A stretch of DNA of 64,000 bases, taken from the NCBI GenBank assembly GCA_902615835.1, contig CACMQL010000004.1:1-64000 (forward strand), read 5' to 3'. The translations under genes were made by a program, and so were the position numbers. Under the pieces are notes generated by a model. That model saw only the letters and a program-made list of their open reading frames with translations, did no database searches and was not told the DNA's origin. Numbering within the stretch: the stretch's first letter is position 1; each line of letters opens with the position of its first letter. The stretch is from an uncultured Verrucomicrobiota bacterium. Its GTDB lineage: Bacteria > Verrucomicrobiota > Verrucomicrobiia > Opitutales > Seribacteraceae. Below, piece by piece: positions 28,046 to 37,482 of the stretch.

Positions 28046-29353
28046 ATGATAGCTGCTGATACATTAAGCTTTGCCCGTTCTGTTGCCAAAGAGCTTGATC
28101 ATGCTCACCTCAAGCGAAGTGAGCATATTAAGCACATTTCGGCGGGTAAAAAAATTGTGAATTCCGGCGACGATGTCGGTGCTCTTTCTATGCAAATGAA
28201 ACAGTCCGGGGAGCTCCGGCGTCTGCAGAAGGTCAAACACACCTTGCAAAACGCCAAATCCTACCTGCAGGCACGGGACAGTGCCCTCGCGGCGGTTCAC
28301 ACAATTTATGACCGAATGGGAACCTTGGCTACGATGGCCATGGATGTAACTAAAACTGATCAAGACCGCGACAAATATAAGACTGAATTCGAGGAACTCC
28401 GCACCGCCGCTCTGGAAATATCGAGAGAAAAGTTTAACGGAATCCATCTCTTTCGGGACAAGTCCTACACCCTAGTTAATAAGAATTCCAATATTAATTG
28501 GTCGAACGCAAAGGCCGAAGTCGACGCCCTCAATGCTTCCGATCAAAGTAATACTCATTATTTAGCAACTATTACCAGTGAATTGGAACAGGCTGAAATA
28601 GCATTCCAAATTGGAGAAGTAGGCATCAATGCCTGGCTAGGAGGAAATGATGCTGCTATTGAAGGAGATTGGCGATGGACCGAGGGTCCCGAAGGAGAGG
28701 CGAATAATGGAACTGGCACTCCCTTTTGGAGTGGTGCAACGAATGGAAAGTTGATAGCAAACATGTTCGAAAAATGGGGGCGTAATCCAAATTCAGGTCT
28801 TCAGAACGAACCAAATAACGCTGGTGATGGAGAAAATTATCTTCAGATTAGCCAAGTATTGCAACCTGACGGTACGCGTGGGGCATGGAATGATTTAGAA
28901 GATACAAGTTCAACTGGTGCGAATTATCAACCGCGAGGATATGTCCGAGAAACTGACCAAGCTTCCCTTCAGCAGCAAAGAAATGAATTCGCCGGCAGTT
29001 TCGAGATCGCCAACGGCCTCTTCCAAAAATTTATTTTCAGTTCCATGGTTGGAGTGGGCACCATCCCGGAGGCCCAAAAGTCACTCAGTATACTTGATGA
29101 TGCACTCGATGGAATCGTGGATGCCCGGGCGATGACCGGAGCGTCTTTGTCACGAATTGACAGGGAGTACGAGAAGCTGGAAAGTTCTTATGTGCAAAAG
29201 GAGCAATCCCTGGGTCGTATCGAGGATCTGGATATGGCCCGGGCCGCCACCCAACTGGCAAAAGCAGAAATTAAACTCCAGTCGTCGGCAAAAGTCTTTG
29301 CTCATGCCAATAATTTGTTCAGCAAGCGAAATTATGTGGAAGAACTTCTTTGA
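28046..29353 (+). CDS. Flagellin with C-type-lectin-like domain in the central variable region
   Basis: Flagellin-N-like 'HISAGKKIVNSGDDVGALSMQMKQSGELRRLQ...SYLQARDSALAAVHTIYDRMGTLA...EFNGIHLF'-type sequence and flagellin-C-like 'SLGRIEDLDMARAATQLAKAEIKLQSSAKVFAHANNLFSKRNYVEELL'; between them 'WSNAKAEVDAL...LATITSELEQAEI...INAWLGGNDAAIEGDWRWTEGPEG...FWSG...ENYLQI...GAWNDLED...GYVRE'. Confidence 0.88.
   Translation: MIAADTLSFARSVAKELDHAHLKRSEHIKHISAGKKIVNSGDDVGALSMQMKQSGELRRLQKVKHTLQNAKSYLQARDSALAAVHTIYDRMGTLATMAMDVTKTDQDRDKYKTEFEELRTAALEISREKFNGIHLFRDKSYTLVNKNSNINWSNAKAEVDALNASDQSNTHYLATITSELEQAEIAFQIGEVGINAWLGGNDAAIEGDWRWTEGPEGEANNGTGTPFWSGATNGKLIANMFEKWGRNPNSGLQNEPNNAGDGENYLQISQVLQPDGTRGAWNDLEDTSSTGANYQPRGYVRETDQASLQQQRNEFAGSFEIANGLFQKFIFSSMVGVGTIPEAQKSLSILDDALDGIVDARAMTGASLSRIDREYEKLESSYVQKEQSLGRIEDLDMARAATQLAKAEIKLQSSAKVFAHANNLFSKRNYVEELL
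28460..28954 (+). other. C-type lectin-like domain segment inside flagellin
   Basis: WLGG-(x)n-EGDWRW-(x)n-WSG-(x)n-ENY-(x)n-WND-(x)n-GYVRE order as in CTLD proteins. Confidence 0.85.
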
Positions 29354-29417
29354 AAATTGTTTGCCAGATTCACCGCAATAAGGATAAGTAAGTAAGATAG
29401 TTAAGTGTAAGAATTTT

Positions 29418-29663
29418 GTGCCCCAAGTTGTCACCCCGGGAGGTTTTTTTTCCTCTTATAAACTGGAAGAATTCAATAATTGCCTAAACAAGGCAAATCA
29501 GTGGATTGAAGAGGAGAAGATTGACCTGATTAATGTAGAGACCGTAGTGCTTCCTAACATTTATGATCCCCTTGAGGAAGGTTCAAGGGACACGAACCTT
29601 GATACCCACGGCGACACCACTTCGAACTGGAATCAATTTATTCGCGTTTGGTACAAACTGTAG
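29418..29663 (+). CDS. Small conserved hypothetical protein
   Basis: GTG start; 81 aa 'FNNCLNKANQWIEEEKIDLINVETVVLPNIYDPLEEGSRDTNLDTHGDTTSNWNQFIRVWYKL', protein-like composition. Confidence 0.6.
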   Translation: MPQVVTPGGFFSSYKLEEFNNCLNKANQWIEEEKIDLINVETVVLPNIYDPLEEGSRDTNLDTHGDTTSNWNQFIRVWYKL

Positions 29664-29842
29664 AAACATCGACTTCAACCATAATTACATTGGACTACAG
29701 AAAACATCCTTGGTTAGGTACAACAAAATTAAAATTTACATTTCCTTTCCCTAGTGAATGATTTTCTGCTTGGAAATGTACTTTCAATACACTTAAACTC
29801 ATAACTATGCTGCTTAAACTGGTAATTTCAACACTCAGTTTC

Positions 29843-30247
29843 TCAGCGAATCAGACCAAGTTGGAATCTTTTTATTTGAATTTGTTTTCTTTGCTTTTGC
29901 CAAAGTTTATGAAGATCTCCGCACTTGGTGAGCAATAAATCTTTTTCTTTTATTTGCAAAAAACCTCCTGAGAAACTCTTTATAATTTCTGTCCGAATTT
30001 TAAGGTCATGTCTCCGATGTAAGATACTTTCCTGTTTAGAGGATTTAACCATCAGCATTTGTTTCCTTTTGAAATTTTCCCGCATCAATAATTCGTAATT
30101 TTCAATTACTGAAAGAAATTCAGAATAGTTTTTTGCTACTTTTAGATCATCAGAAAGAAGATTTTGTGAAATTCCGGGTTCGTGATGAGCCAAGCATCCG
30201 CAAAACTGCAAACTTAAGAAAAGCAGAATGATTTTCATAAAGTCCAT
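29843..30247 (-). CDS. Hypothetical lipoprotein
   Basis: 'IILLFLSLQFCGCLAHH' signal with Cys; 134 aa. Confidence 0.5.
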   Translation of the reverse strand: MDFMKIILLFLSLQFCGCLAHHEPGISQNLLSDDLKVAKNYSEFLSVIENYELLMRENFKRKQMLMVKSSKQESILHRRHDLKIRTEIIKSFSGGFLQIKEKDLLLTKCGDLHKLWQKQRKQIQIKRFQLGLIR

Positions 30248-30485
30248 GAAAAAGAAAACTTGGGTTTTTGCAAAGTTGTCTCCAAAGTTTAATCAGAACA
30301 TTTTCTTTTTTTTCAACTGGCTAAATTTGGCCTTATTTTGGAGACCATTGGACTATTTAAACGGTATGCCTTTCAGAGACAAATGGTGTTATTTCAGATA
30401 AAATTTAGTGATCCTGAAGACAAGGAACACATTCTCTCTTCAATAATGAAAGTAAATCTTCCAATCTTGTTGATTGTTTTTGGTC

Positions 30486-31172
30486 CTACCACTTCCCATA
30501 CATTGGATTGGGAAAAATGAAAACGCTTGTCCCCAAATCTTTTGGGTGATGAGCGGGGAAATCTCCCATCTGATCTCCTAAGTAAGCCACCACCTTCATG
30601 GGGCCTATCTCGCTAATTCTTCCCGTTCCTGACAATATTTCCGCTCTTCGAATTTCTTTTGTATCAGAATTGTCTCGACGCAATAAAAATAAGTCCTTTT
30701 CACTGAGAACTCCAAGAGTACGAAGATTTTCCTTGGTCGGTTTCAAGTTGGCATGCATTCGATTGCTAAGAAATACCACTTTTATCCCCAGCTCCCGGAC
30801 TCGTTTAAGAAATTTTTTGGCACCAGGAACCAAAGTAGAGCGCTTTCGATTGACCCAATTTGACCATGAGTCCTGACTGAAATTCAAGCCCAATTTTAAT
30901 CTTTCCACTTGGTACTCACTGTTATCCAGTACAGTCTCGTCCAGATCAACCACCACAGCCAAGTGTTCCTCGCTGATTTCATTGATAAGACTAATTTTTT
31001 TGGAGGCTTGGCAATAGATTTGCACACATAAGCTTTTGTACTCCATGGATTGTCTGACCCAGCGAAGATCATTGGGCAATTTTTTTTCTTCCAAAGAAAA
31101 CAGATCTACCAAAAGAACATAGGTGAATGCAAAAGAAAGAAAAATTACGCTGAAAAAGGAATGTTTCATCAT
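30486..31172 (-). CDS. HAD-family acid phosphatase (class B / lipoprotein e(P4)-like), secreted
   Basis: 'LAVVVDLDETVLDNSEYQ', 'KVVFLSNRMHANLKPTKENLRTLGV', 'VAYLGDQMGDFP'. Confidence 0.88.
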   Translation of the reverse strand: MMKHSFFSVIFLSFAFTYVLLVDLFSLEEKKLPNDLRWVRQSMEYKSLCVQIYCQASKKISLINEISEEHLAVVVDLDETVLDNSEYQVERLKLGLNFSQDSWSNWVNRKRSTLVPGAKKFLKRVRELGIKVVFLSNRMHANLKPTKENLRTLGVLSEKDLFLLRRDNSDTKEIRRAEILSGTGRISEIGPMKVVAYLGDQMGDFPAHHPKDLGTSVFIFPNPMYGKW

Positions 31173-32028
31173 TGCTGTTCCTCTATTATAATTGGTTTTA
31201 GGGAAAGAAAGGTTCTAATTTTTTCAAACATTTCAATAAGATCACTCTGAATACAATTAATTACAGTTTATTCATGTCGATCAATCAAAACTTTTGTTGA
31301 AAATTTAAATATATTCATTCTTTTGTGCTTAAGATCATCATTTTTAGCATCATGACATTTTTAGTATTTAAAAATTGAAGTGGCAGAAATTATGAAAGTT
31401 AAAGAACTGGTGTTTATACCCTACAGTGTTTTCAATTTGTTATAATGATAACTGTCAAAGTTCCTTTTTCTTAATATTACTTGTAAGCTTAGCAAATATT
31501 TTTGTTAGGAAGCAATACTCACTGATGATTTAGACAAATATTTATGATCAATCCAGCATTTTGGCTATTGTTTTATCAGATGAGCACAAATGTGAGGATC
31601 AAACACGCAAGAAACAGAGGTTTGTAACAAATAACTTAGAATCTACACGAAGAGAAGACTTAACTTGTGAACAATGAATTTAAGACTAGTAAATGACGAT
31701 AAACCTTTAAACATACTCTGAATATTATAACATAATTATACAGTTTTGTCGTACAAAAAAACAGTCAATTACAAAAAAAAATTAAAAAAAAGTTTTAAGT
31801 AAATAAATTTCCACGGATATCACAAAAATATTAAGCTATGTTGCCTCCGACAACTTGTTATTACAAATTACGACATGTTTTACAGTACTCGTAAATTGTA
31901 GTTCCAAAACTAAATAAAAGTGCTTAACGCCAATAAAATGAGGATATTATAAGTGAGAATAAATATTTTAATTACCAACTTTAGTACAATGACCTGTAAA
32001 CTGCTATAAAGTTGAAAACAAAGGTTAC

Positions 32029-32217
32029 TTAACAATCCAATGATAACATAACTCTCTTCATTATTTCGTTCCTTAGATTGTGCTCACCGACATCTGTGTA
32101 ATAAACTGAATTCCTGTATCTCTTCCACGAATTTCGCGAAAGTTTGCTAACCCTAATATGCTTTATAGTACGCTTGTCTAAACCAAGTTCCATAGATAGT
32201 TGTGATTCGCTTTTCAT
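32029..32217 (-). CDS. Possible small helix-turn-helix protein
   Basis: 62 aa 'SQLSMELGLDKRTIKHIRVSKLSRNSWKRYRNSVYYTDVGEHNLRNEI': HTH-like spacing plus 'YYTDVGEHNL'; only candidate gene in an AT-rich desert. Confidence 0.35.
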   Translation of the reverse strand: MKSESQLSMELGLDKRTIKHIRVSKLSRNSWKRYRNSVYYTDVGEHNLRNEIMKRVMLSLDC

Positions 32218-33342
32218 AAAAATTTTTGAAACAAAATATTTAATAAATACATAAAAAGTGCATATTAATATTTATAATATTCATACAATAAAAAATTTGT
32301 AAAGAATCTATTTAATAAAAATGTCAATCTGATGTGTATGAGAGTTAATTTGTATATGGTGATTTGTTAAAATACAATATCAGCAATTTGTAGAATTTAA
32401 ATGTACGAGAATAACCACCTGAATTGATGTTCGGGTTCTTCAAACAAAAAGTTGATGTGTAATTTAATTCAGTGTTGTTAAAATTGATATACCTGTTGTT
32501 GCTAGGGTAGTAATCACAGTTACCATAAAACCAATTATTTTGAAACAGTCTTTGTCGTTAATCATAATTGTATAACGGCGATCCTTGATTTTTGGATCAT
32601 GGTTATAAATGAAAAAAACACTTTTAAGAATTAGCGAACAAATTATTTTTGTATTGCTTCGAGGATGCTTATGTGCACGAAGCGAATTCTATTAGAGAAA
32701 TTCGGAAGACGGATAAAATGGTTTGATGCCATTATTTGATTGCAACAAATTCTTCCAAGAAAAAATTTCTGTAATCTTTCTCATTTCGTTATCCCCTTCA
32801 TTATTTTGCCCGGCATATTTTGTATCCAGTTGATGATGCTTCAAGGGTTCATTTTAAATTTCCATCCTAATCCTGAGTGATTGTGAATATGTTAATAAAA
32901 AAATGCACGCCCCCTTGACATTTTCCTCTTTTATCAATCTTGTTAGGTTACTTGATCGTTTCACGACGTTCAGGTCTAGGTAGGAAAATGCAATTTACCA
33001 TTGCTCGGAACTACTTTGACTTACCTTCGGGTGAGATTTGACATTTAAATTATATTTCTTTTCACGAAAGTGCATCAGATTTGGGAAGTGGTACCCCGGT
33101 CAACTTATTCGCTAGTCAAATAGCTTGTTAGAAGACAATGGTATAAATGTCACAAACCACAGATTACTCAGACCTTGCGAAGTAGGCTGTAAAAAGTTTG
33201 CGGTTCAGGGTAGCACAATATTCGTTCGCGGATGATGTGTTTTGGGTTATAAGTTAACTCATGGTGAGCTTGCTCAAAGTGAGTGAAACGAATTTGGATT
33301 TCAGTCCGAGTAAGTGTTATGACCTGAGTAAGTTTTTTGTAC

Positions 33343-33368
33343 GAGAGCCTTGGTTCGCCAAGGCTCTC
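33343..33368. other. Perfect 11-bp hairpin with TTCG tetraloop
   Basis: GAGAGCCTTGG-TTCG-CCAAGGCTCTC; no T tract on either side. Confidence 0.6.
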
Positions 33369-33562
33369 ACCCTTTAGGGACATTGACTAAAACTTGTTTT
33401 CAGCTTGCTCCGTTTGAGTTTTGTTCCATCCAACTCCCACTTCACTTGTAAATCCCCAGTTATTCACCCATTGAGCGCAAGTTAAGGTTATCTGGTATTT
33501 CTAGGTACATTTTCCACAAGCAAAAGGAGATTGAAAGATTGCATTTCAAACTCCACCAAAAC

Positions 33563-34282
33563 TCACCACACCGGCCTCGTACCTGTCCCATCATAATCCT
33601 TCGCCAGACCCTCGCCTTTTAATTTCTCAGCGAACGACTCTCCATCGATCCACACTTCCGCTACGACCCTAAAATACTTTCCCCGTTGCGGATTCTTGAG
33701 CTCAATCGTTTTTGCATCAGAAAGTAACTCCCGCGTGCGGTTTTTCGCCTTGTATGCCAATGCCTTTACCTCGTCACTCGACCCTTTCAATTCAGGCGTA
33801 TCGATTCCAAACACACGAACCGAAATATCATCCCCAAACAACGGATGCTGAGAAGGAAGGTCGATCTTGAAGGTGTCACCGTCATAAATCTCAACAATTT
33901 GATCCGGTGAGAGCGTGAAAATGTCTTTTGTAGTAACAGCAGATGGTTTGTCATCATCGCCAATCAAGTAGTACGAAACACCTGCTACGGAACCACCGAC
34001 AAACAAAAGAGCAACAACTACCCAAAGGCTAACAACGAGGAGCTTCTTGGTCCGCATCTTCTTAGTTTTCTGCGGTGCCCTTTGCTGTGTTTTCTCCTGA
34101 ACAGGTTTTGCCTTCTTCGCTTCTTCCGCAAACCCAGGCACATCCTTAATCTTCACCCAATTCGTACCATCGTAGCACGCGAGATGATCGTACCTGAAGC
34201 TACCCGCTTGGACATACTGACTAAGCTGTTCAAGGAAGTAAGGACCGTAGTTCTTTCCGGCAAGGTGGACATAAACCTGCAT
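33563..34282 (-). CDS. GYF_2-domain + TM + thermonuclease (SNase)-like protein
   Basis: N-term 'VYVHLAGKNYGPYFLEQLSQYVQAGSFRYDHLACYDGTNWVKIKDVPGF'; TM; 'EIYDGDTFKIDL...VRVFGIDTPELKG...AKNRTRELL...RVVAEVWIDGESFAEKLKGEGLAKDY'. Confidence 0.85.
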   Translation of the reverse strand: MQVYVHLAGKNYGPYFLEQLSQYVQAGSFRYDHLACYDGTNWVKIKDVPGFAEEAKKAKPVQEKTQQRAPQKTKKMRTKKLLVVSLWVVVALLFVGGSVAGVSYYLIGDDDKPSAVTTKDIFTLSPDQIVEIYDGDTFKIDLPSQHPLFGDDISVRVFGIDTPELKGSSDEVKALAYKAKNRTRELLSDAKTIELKNPQRGKYFRVVAEVWIDGESFAEKLKGEGLAKDYDGTGTRPVW

Positions 34283-34517
34283 CAGCGGAGTGTAGGAGAT
34301 TGGGCGTTGGGGAGTCAACGGATGAGATTGTGTTGCTTTCACTCTGTGGACACGGAGTCCACCAATTTTTATTCTAGCAGATGGAAATGGAATAAAGATG
34401 AGGAAACTTAGGTACGGATAAGGAGGGGTATACTTAGCAGTACCTGGGAATTACAGTATTGGCTTGGGACGTGAGCCGATTCTTGACGATGGTGGGGATA
34501 GGTGTTTGGATACGGGC

Positions 34518-35006
34518 ATGAAACTATTACTATCCATTTTCTCTATCGGCTTGTTTATGTTTGGGTGTGGGCAACCCGATCAAAGCGATCCAGATGTGGT
34601 TGAAGACGCTCCCATCGACTATTTTAAGTTAAATGGATTGGTCGACTACTCGAAACTAGTAGATCGTGACGATGGATTCTATCTGCCTAATGAAGAAACG
34701 CCCTTTACAGGTCGGGCTGCAAAATTCTACGAGAATGGGCAACAAGAGATGGAATCAAACTACAAGGACGGCAAGCAGAACGGGCTTGATACTTGGTGGC
34801 ACGAAAACGGACAGAAATACAAGGAGAGAAACTACAAGGACGGAGAGAAAGATGGGCTTGAGACTCGGTGGTACGAGGACGGGCAGAAGTGGTCCGAAGT
34901 AAACTGGAAGGACGGCAGACAGGAGGGGCTTGAGACTTGGTGGTTGGAGGACGGGCAGAAGGAAATCGAACAAATTTGGAAGGACGGCGTACCAGTCAAA
35001 GATTAA
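34518..35006 (+). CDS. MORN_2-repeat lipoprotein (YwqK-like)
   Basis: Lipobox 'LFMFGCG'; tandem 'YKDGKQNGLDTWWHENGQKYKERNYKDGEKDGLETRWYEDGQKWSEVNWKDGRQEGLETWW'. Confidence 0.82.
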   Translation: MKLLLSIFSIGLFMFGCGQPDQSDPDVVEDAPIDYFKLNGLVDYSKLVDRDDGFYLPNEETPFTGRAAKFYENGQQEMESNYKDGKQNGLDTWWHENGQKYKERNYKDGEKDGLETRWYEDGQKWSEVNWKDGRQEGLETWWLEDGQKEIEQIWKDGVPVKD

Positions 35007-35473
35007 CCCTCGTCAGGCTCAAACTCCACAGTATCCTCGTCCTAGTATCCTCGCTGCTCCTTCTCAGAAAGTAGAGAACGCAGATATATAATATTCAGGC
35101 CTTCCTATCACGATTTCCCCCAAGCCCCCCTTATCTGAGCATTCGCCTTTGAGGTAATAAAAGCTCTTATTGCGAAAAACTTTTGCGGGAAGTGATGATA
35201 CAATCAAATGTGAGATGTTTTTCGGCACAACCCCCATCCCATTAATGAAAACTCAAACATATAGACACTAATCAATGGATGCTCAAGCATCCACCTGTGC
35301 AAAGACCAAGAATCAGACCATTAATGTCCGGCTGAAGATCTTGGGCCTTGTCCGTTCTGCTCCAAAAAAAATTTAATTGAAGATTCGTTAGCCAATTCTT
35401 TTCTTCAGGTCTCGACCACATATGGTCAAGACAAAGGTCTTGCTTAGAAAGGTGAAGCATAAGAAAAGAATGA

Positions 35474-35770
35474 ATGGCAAAGAAGAAAGAAGAAGTTTCT
35501 AAGGAATTTAAACTTGATGTATACAATCAATACCAAAACAGCGTCTCATTGTATATGCTTTTGAGAACGGAAGCGGAGAAAGTTAAGCGTGAGATAAAGA
35601 TAAATTCTGAGGAACATGATCCAAAGAGGATGCGAAGAGATTTGCATGATGCAAACATGGTGCAAATGTTCAGCAGTAGACTTATCTCCAATCTTGCTGA
35701 CATAACGAGAAAATCCTTTGAGACTAAGAAAAAGCTTGGTACTACAGTGAAGACTCTTTCCAATAACTAG
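35474..35770 (+). CDS. Hypothetical charged helical protein
   Basis: 98-aa ORF, Lys/Glu-rich, no long competing ORF with better features. Confidence 0.45.
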   Translation: MAKKKEEVSKEFKLDVYNQYQNSVSLYMLLRTEAEKVKREIKINSEEHDPKRMRRDLHDANMVQMFSSRLISNLADITRKSFETKKKLGTTVKTLSNN

Positions 35771-35797
35771 TCAGACTCATAATAGAAATTTATTGTA

Positions 35798-36008
35798 ATG
35801 GAACCGTACATACTCAGGATTTTAACCATTGCGACGGGACTTTTTTTCTTGGGTATTGTATTTTTCGCCATCAAAAATGGAGCGGTCTCTTTAGGTAGTG
35901 AACACGAGATTGATTTCAAAAGAAAAAAAATCCAGTCGGATTTAGCTCAACGGTGATACTCTACTTCTTTTTTGCAATAGGGTGTTTTTTCCTCTCTTTT
36001 AAATTATG
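35798..36008 (+). pseudogene. Small two-TM membrane protein, frame broken at an A8 tract
   Basis: MEPYILRILTIATGLFFLGIVFFAIKNGAVSLGSEHEIDFKRKK... then, in another frame, NPVGFSSTVILYFFFAIGCFFLSFKL*; adding one A to 35923-35930 joins them. Confidence 0.5.
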
Positions 36009-36118
36009 AGCTGCAGGATGTAAGCCGATTCTTGACAATAGTGAGGATGGGTCGATAGTTAGATTATCGCGTTTGAGCTAGAGGAAAAAAACGGCTTTTT
36101 CCTTGGCGTGCAGGCTTC

Positions 36119-36415
36119 CTAAGGAGATTGCATGGGAGAGGTCCGGTTCAAATCCCGAGTTTTGGAAGCATTGTTCTCGCGAGTTTTCTTTCCCGCCAAA
36201 AGAGACCGGGACGAATTGAATATGGTCACCGTCCCCTTGCTCATCCTATCTTCCATTGCCTTCCTTTGTTCGGGAGTTATGTCAGGAAGGGGCAAATCCC
36301 GTGAGTTTACATAAGCAAACCGCCCTATCATAAGTAACAAAAGAACCCCAAAAACATACCAACCCTTGTCCAGTCTCTTCAAAAAACCCATCACCCAATC
36401 CAACCAATTATTCAA
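36119..36415 (-). CDS. Small single-TM protein
   Basis: 'MNNWLDWVMGFLKRLDKGWYVFGVLLLLMIGRFAYV'; TTG start. Confidence 0.45.
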   Translation of the reverse strand: MNNWLDWVMGFLKRLDKGWYVFGVLLLLMIGRFAYVNSRDLPLPDITPEQRKAMEDRMSKGTVTIFNSSRSLLAGKKTRENNASKTRDLNRTSPMQSP

Positions 36416-36579
36416 GGCATCGTCAAGAATTGGCTTGGGGTTGGATTACCGGGAAGAAATGAATAGCACGAATTTTTCATTTCGTTTCAATCTATTACTC
36501 TATGGTAAAAAAGTTGCCCTACTAAGCAGCTTCATAGCTCTCCAAATTAGTTTTGGATTTTTTTTAGAGGCTTCACCCA

Positions 36580-36720
36580 TTACTCAGATCGTTGCTTTCT
36601 CCACCATACCCTCGCTAGAATTGCGAGGCCGAAAGCTACCCACAATATCCACATAAATTCGTCTGGAACATACCAAAGACACAGAGACAACAGAATGAAT
36701 AAGATAATTTGAGCAATCAT
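36580..36720 (-). CDS. 46-aa membrane miniprotein (below ORF-track size cutoff)
   Basis: MIAQIILFILLSLCLWYVPDEFMWILWVAFGLAILARVWWRKQRSE*: two hydrophobic helices. Confidence 0.4.
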   Translation of the reverse strand: MIAQIILFILLSLCLWYVPDEFMWILWVAFGLAILARVWWRKQRSE

Positions 36721-36866
36721 CCCAAATCCCTAATAAAATCACCTATCCCAACCAAGAAGAAACGAGTCCGAATAATCATGGCAAACTCACGCGTATGGAC
36801 TACCTTGTGAAGAAAAATCGAAAATTAGCTCGACATGGAGTTTATGGGATTGGTCCATGAAGGAAG

Positions 36867-37202
36867 TCATTTCATACTTACATTTATGGTGCCAGACTGA
36901 CCTTCAATCCGAACAGGGATTCCTGTAAGACCCTTAACGCCAACGATTCGCACATCGACTACTTTCGTAAGTGTTTGCGTTGGTTGACTGGTTGATGCCA
37001 CGGAATCTGTGGACCCAAGTTTTACCTCAGTCCACTTTCCAGTCGTGTAGTTCATTTCATATTGTTTACCGCCATCCCATCTGTAGTGCGGTTTTTGACT
37101 ATCAGATTGCCCAACAAGTGCACAAAGCAAAACGCCAATAATTACGCCATAAATAAAGTGAAAGGAGGGTTTAAATGTTTTAATTTTCATCCCCACACCC
37201 AA
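36867..37202 (-). CDS. Hypothetical single-TM protein
   Basis: 'KPSFHFIYGVIIGVLLCALVGQSDSQKPHYRWDGGKQYEMNYTTGKWTEV'. Confidence 0.5.
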   Translation of the reverse strand: MGVGMKIKTFKPSFHFIYGVIIGVLLCALVGQSDSQKPHYRWDGGKQYEMNYTTGKWTEVKLGSTDSVASTSQPTQTLTKVVDVRIVGVKGLTGIPVRIEGQSGTINVSMK

Positions 37203-37482
37203 CCACCTCCGCAGGGCATCGTCAAGTCCCTGAGTTTTTTCGAATTTGTGCTCAAAATCGCAATTGTGAAAATTTTTATCCGGGTATGAATCGATAATAG
37301 GATCGAGCGGGGATTGTTCGGGGACCCCCTCCCCCCCATACTTGTTGTCAGTTTTTTTACAAAAGTATATCTCCAGTTACAAATTCCTTCAAAATTCATT
37401 ATCCTCGAAAACCAAGGATAAAAACGCTCAATGCATCAAAAATACTGACACCTAGACCCTTTTACTATGCTTTGCAAAAGAG

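Noticed and set aside
28460-28954. Flagellin lectin domain as the target of a diversity-generating retroelement
   Set aside because: No reverse transcriptase ORF or template-repeat copy of the segment was seen in the window, and DGR variable regions are normally at the C-terminal end of the CTLD protein; here the domain is central.
31180-33560. CRISPR array in the AT-rich desert
   Set aside because: No regularly spaced direct repeats visible and no cas genes in the window.
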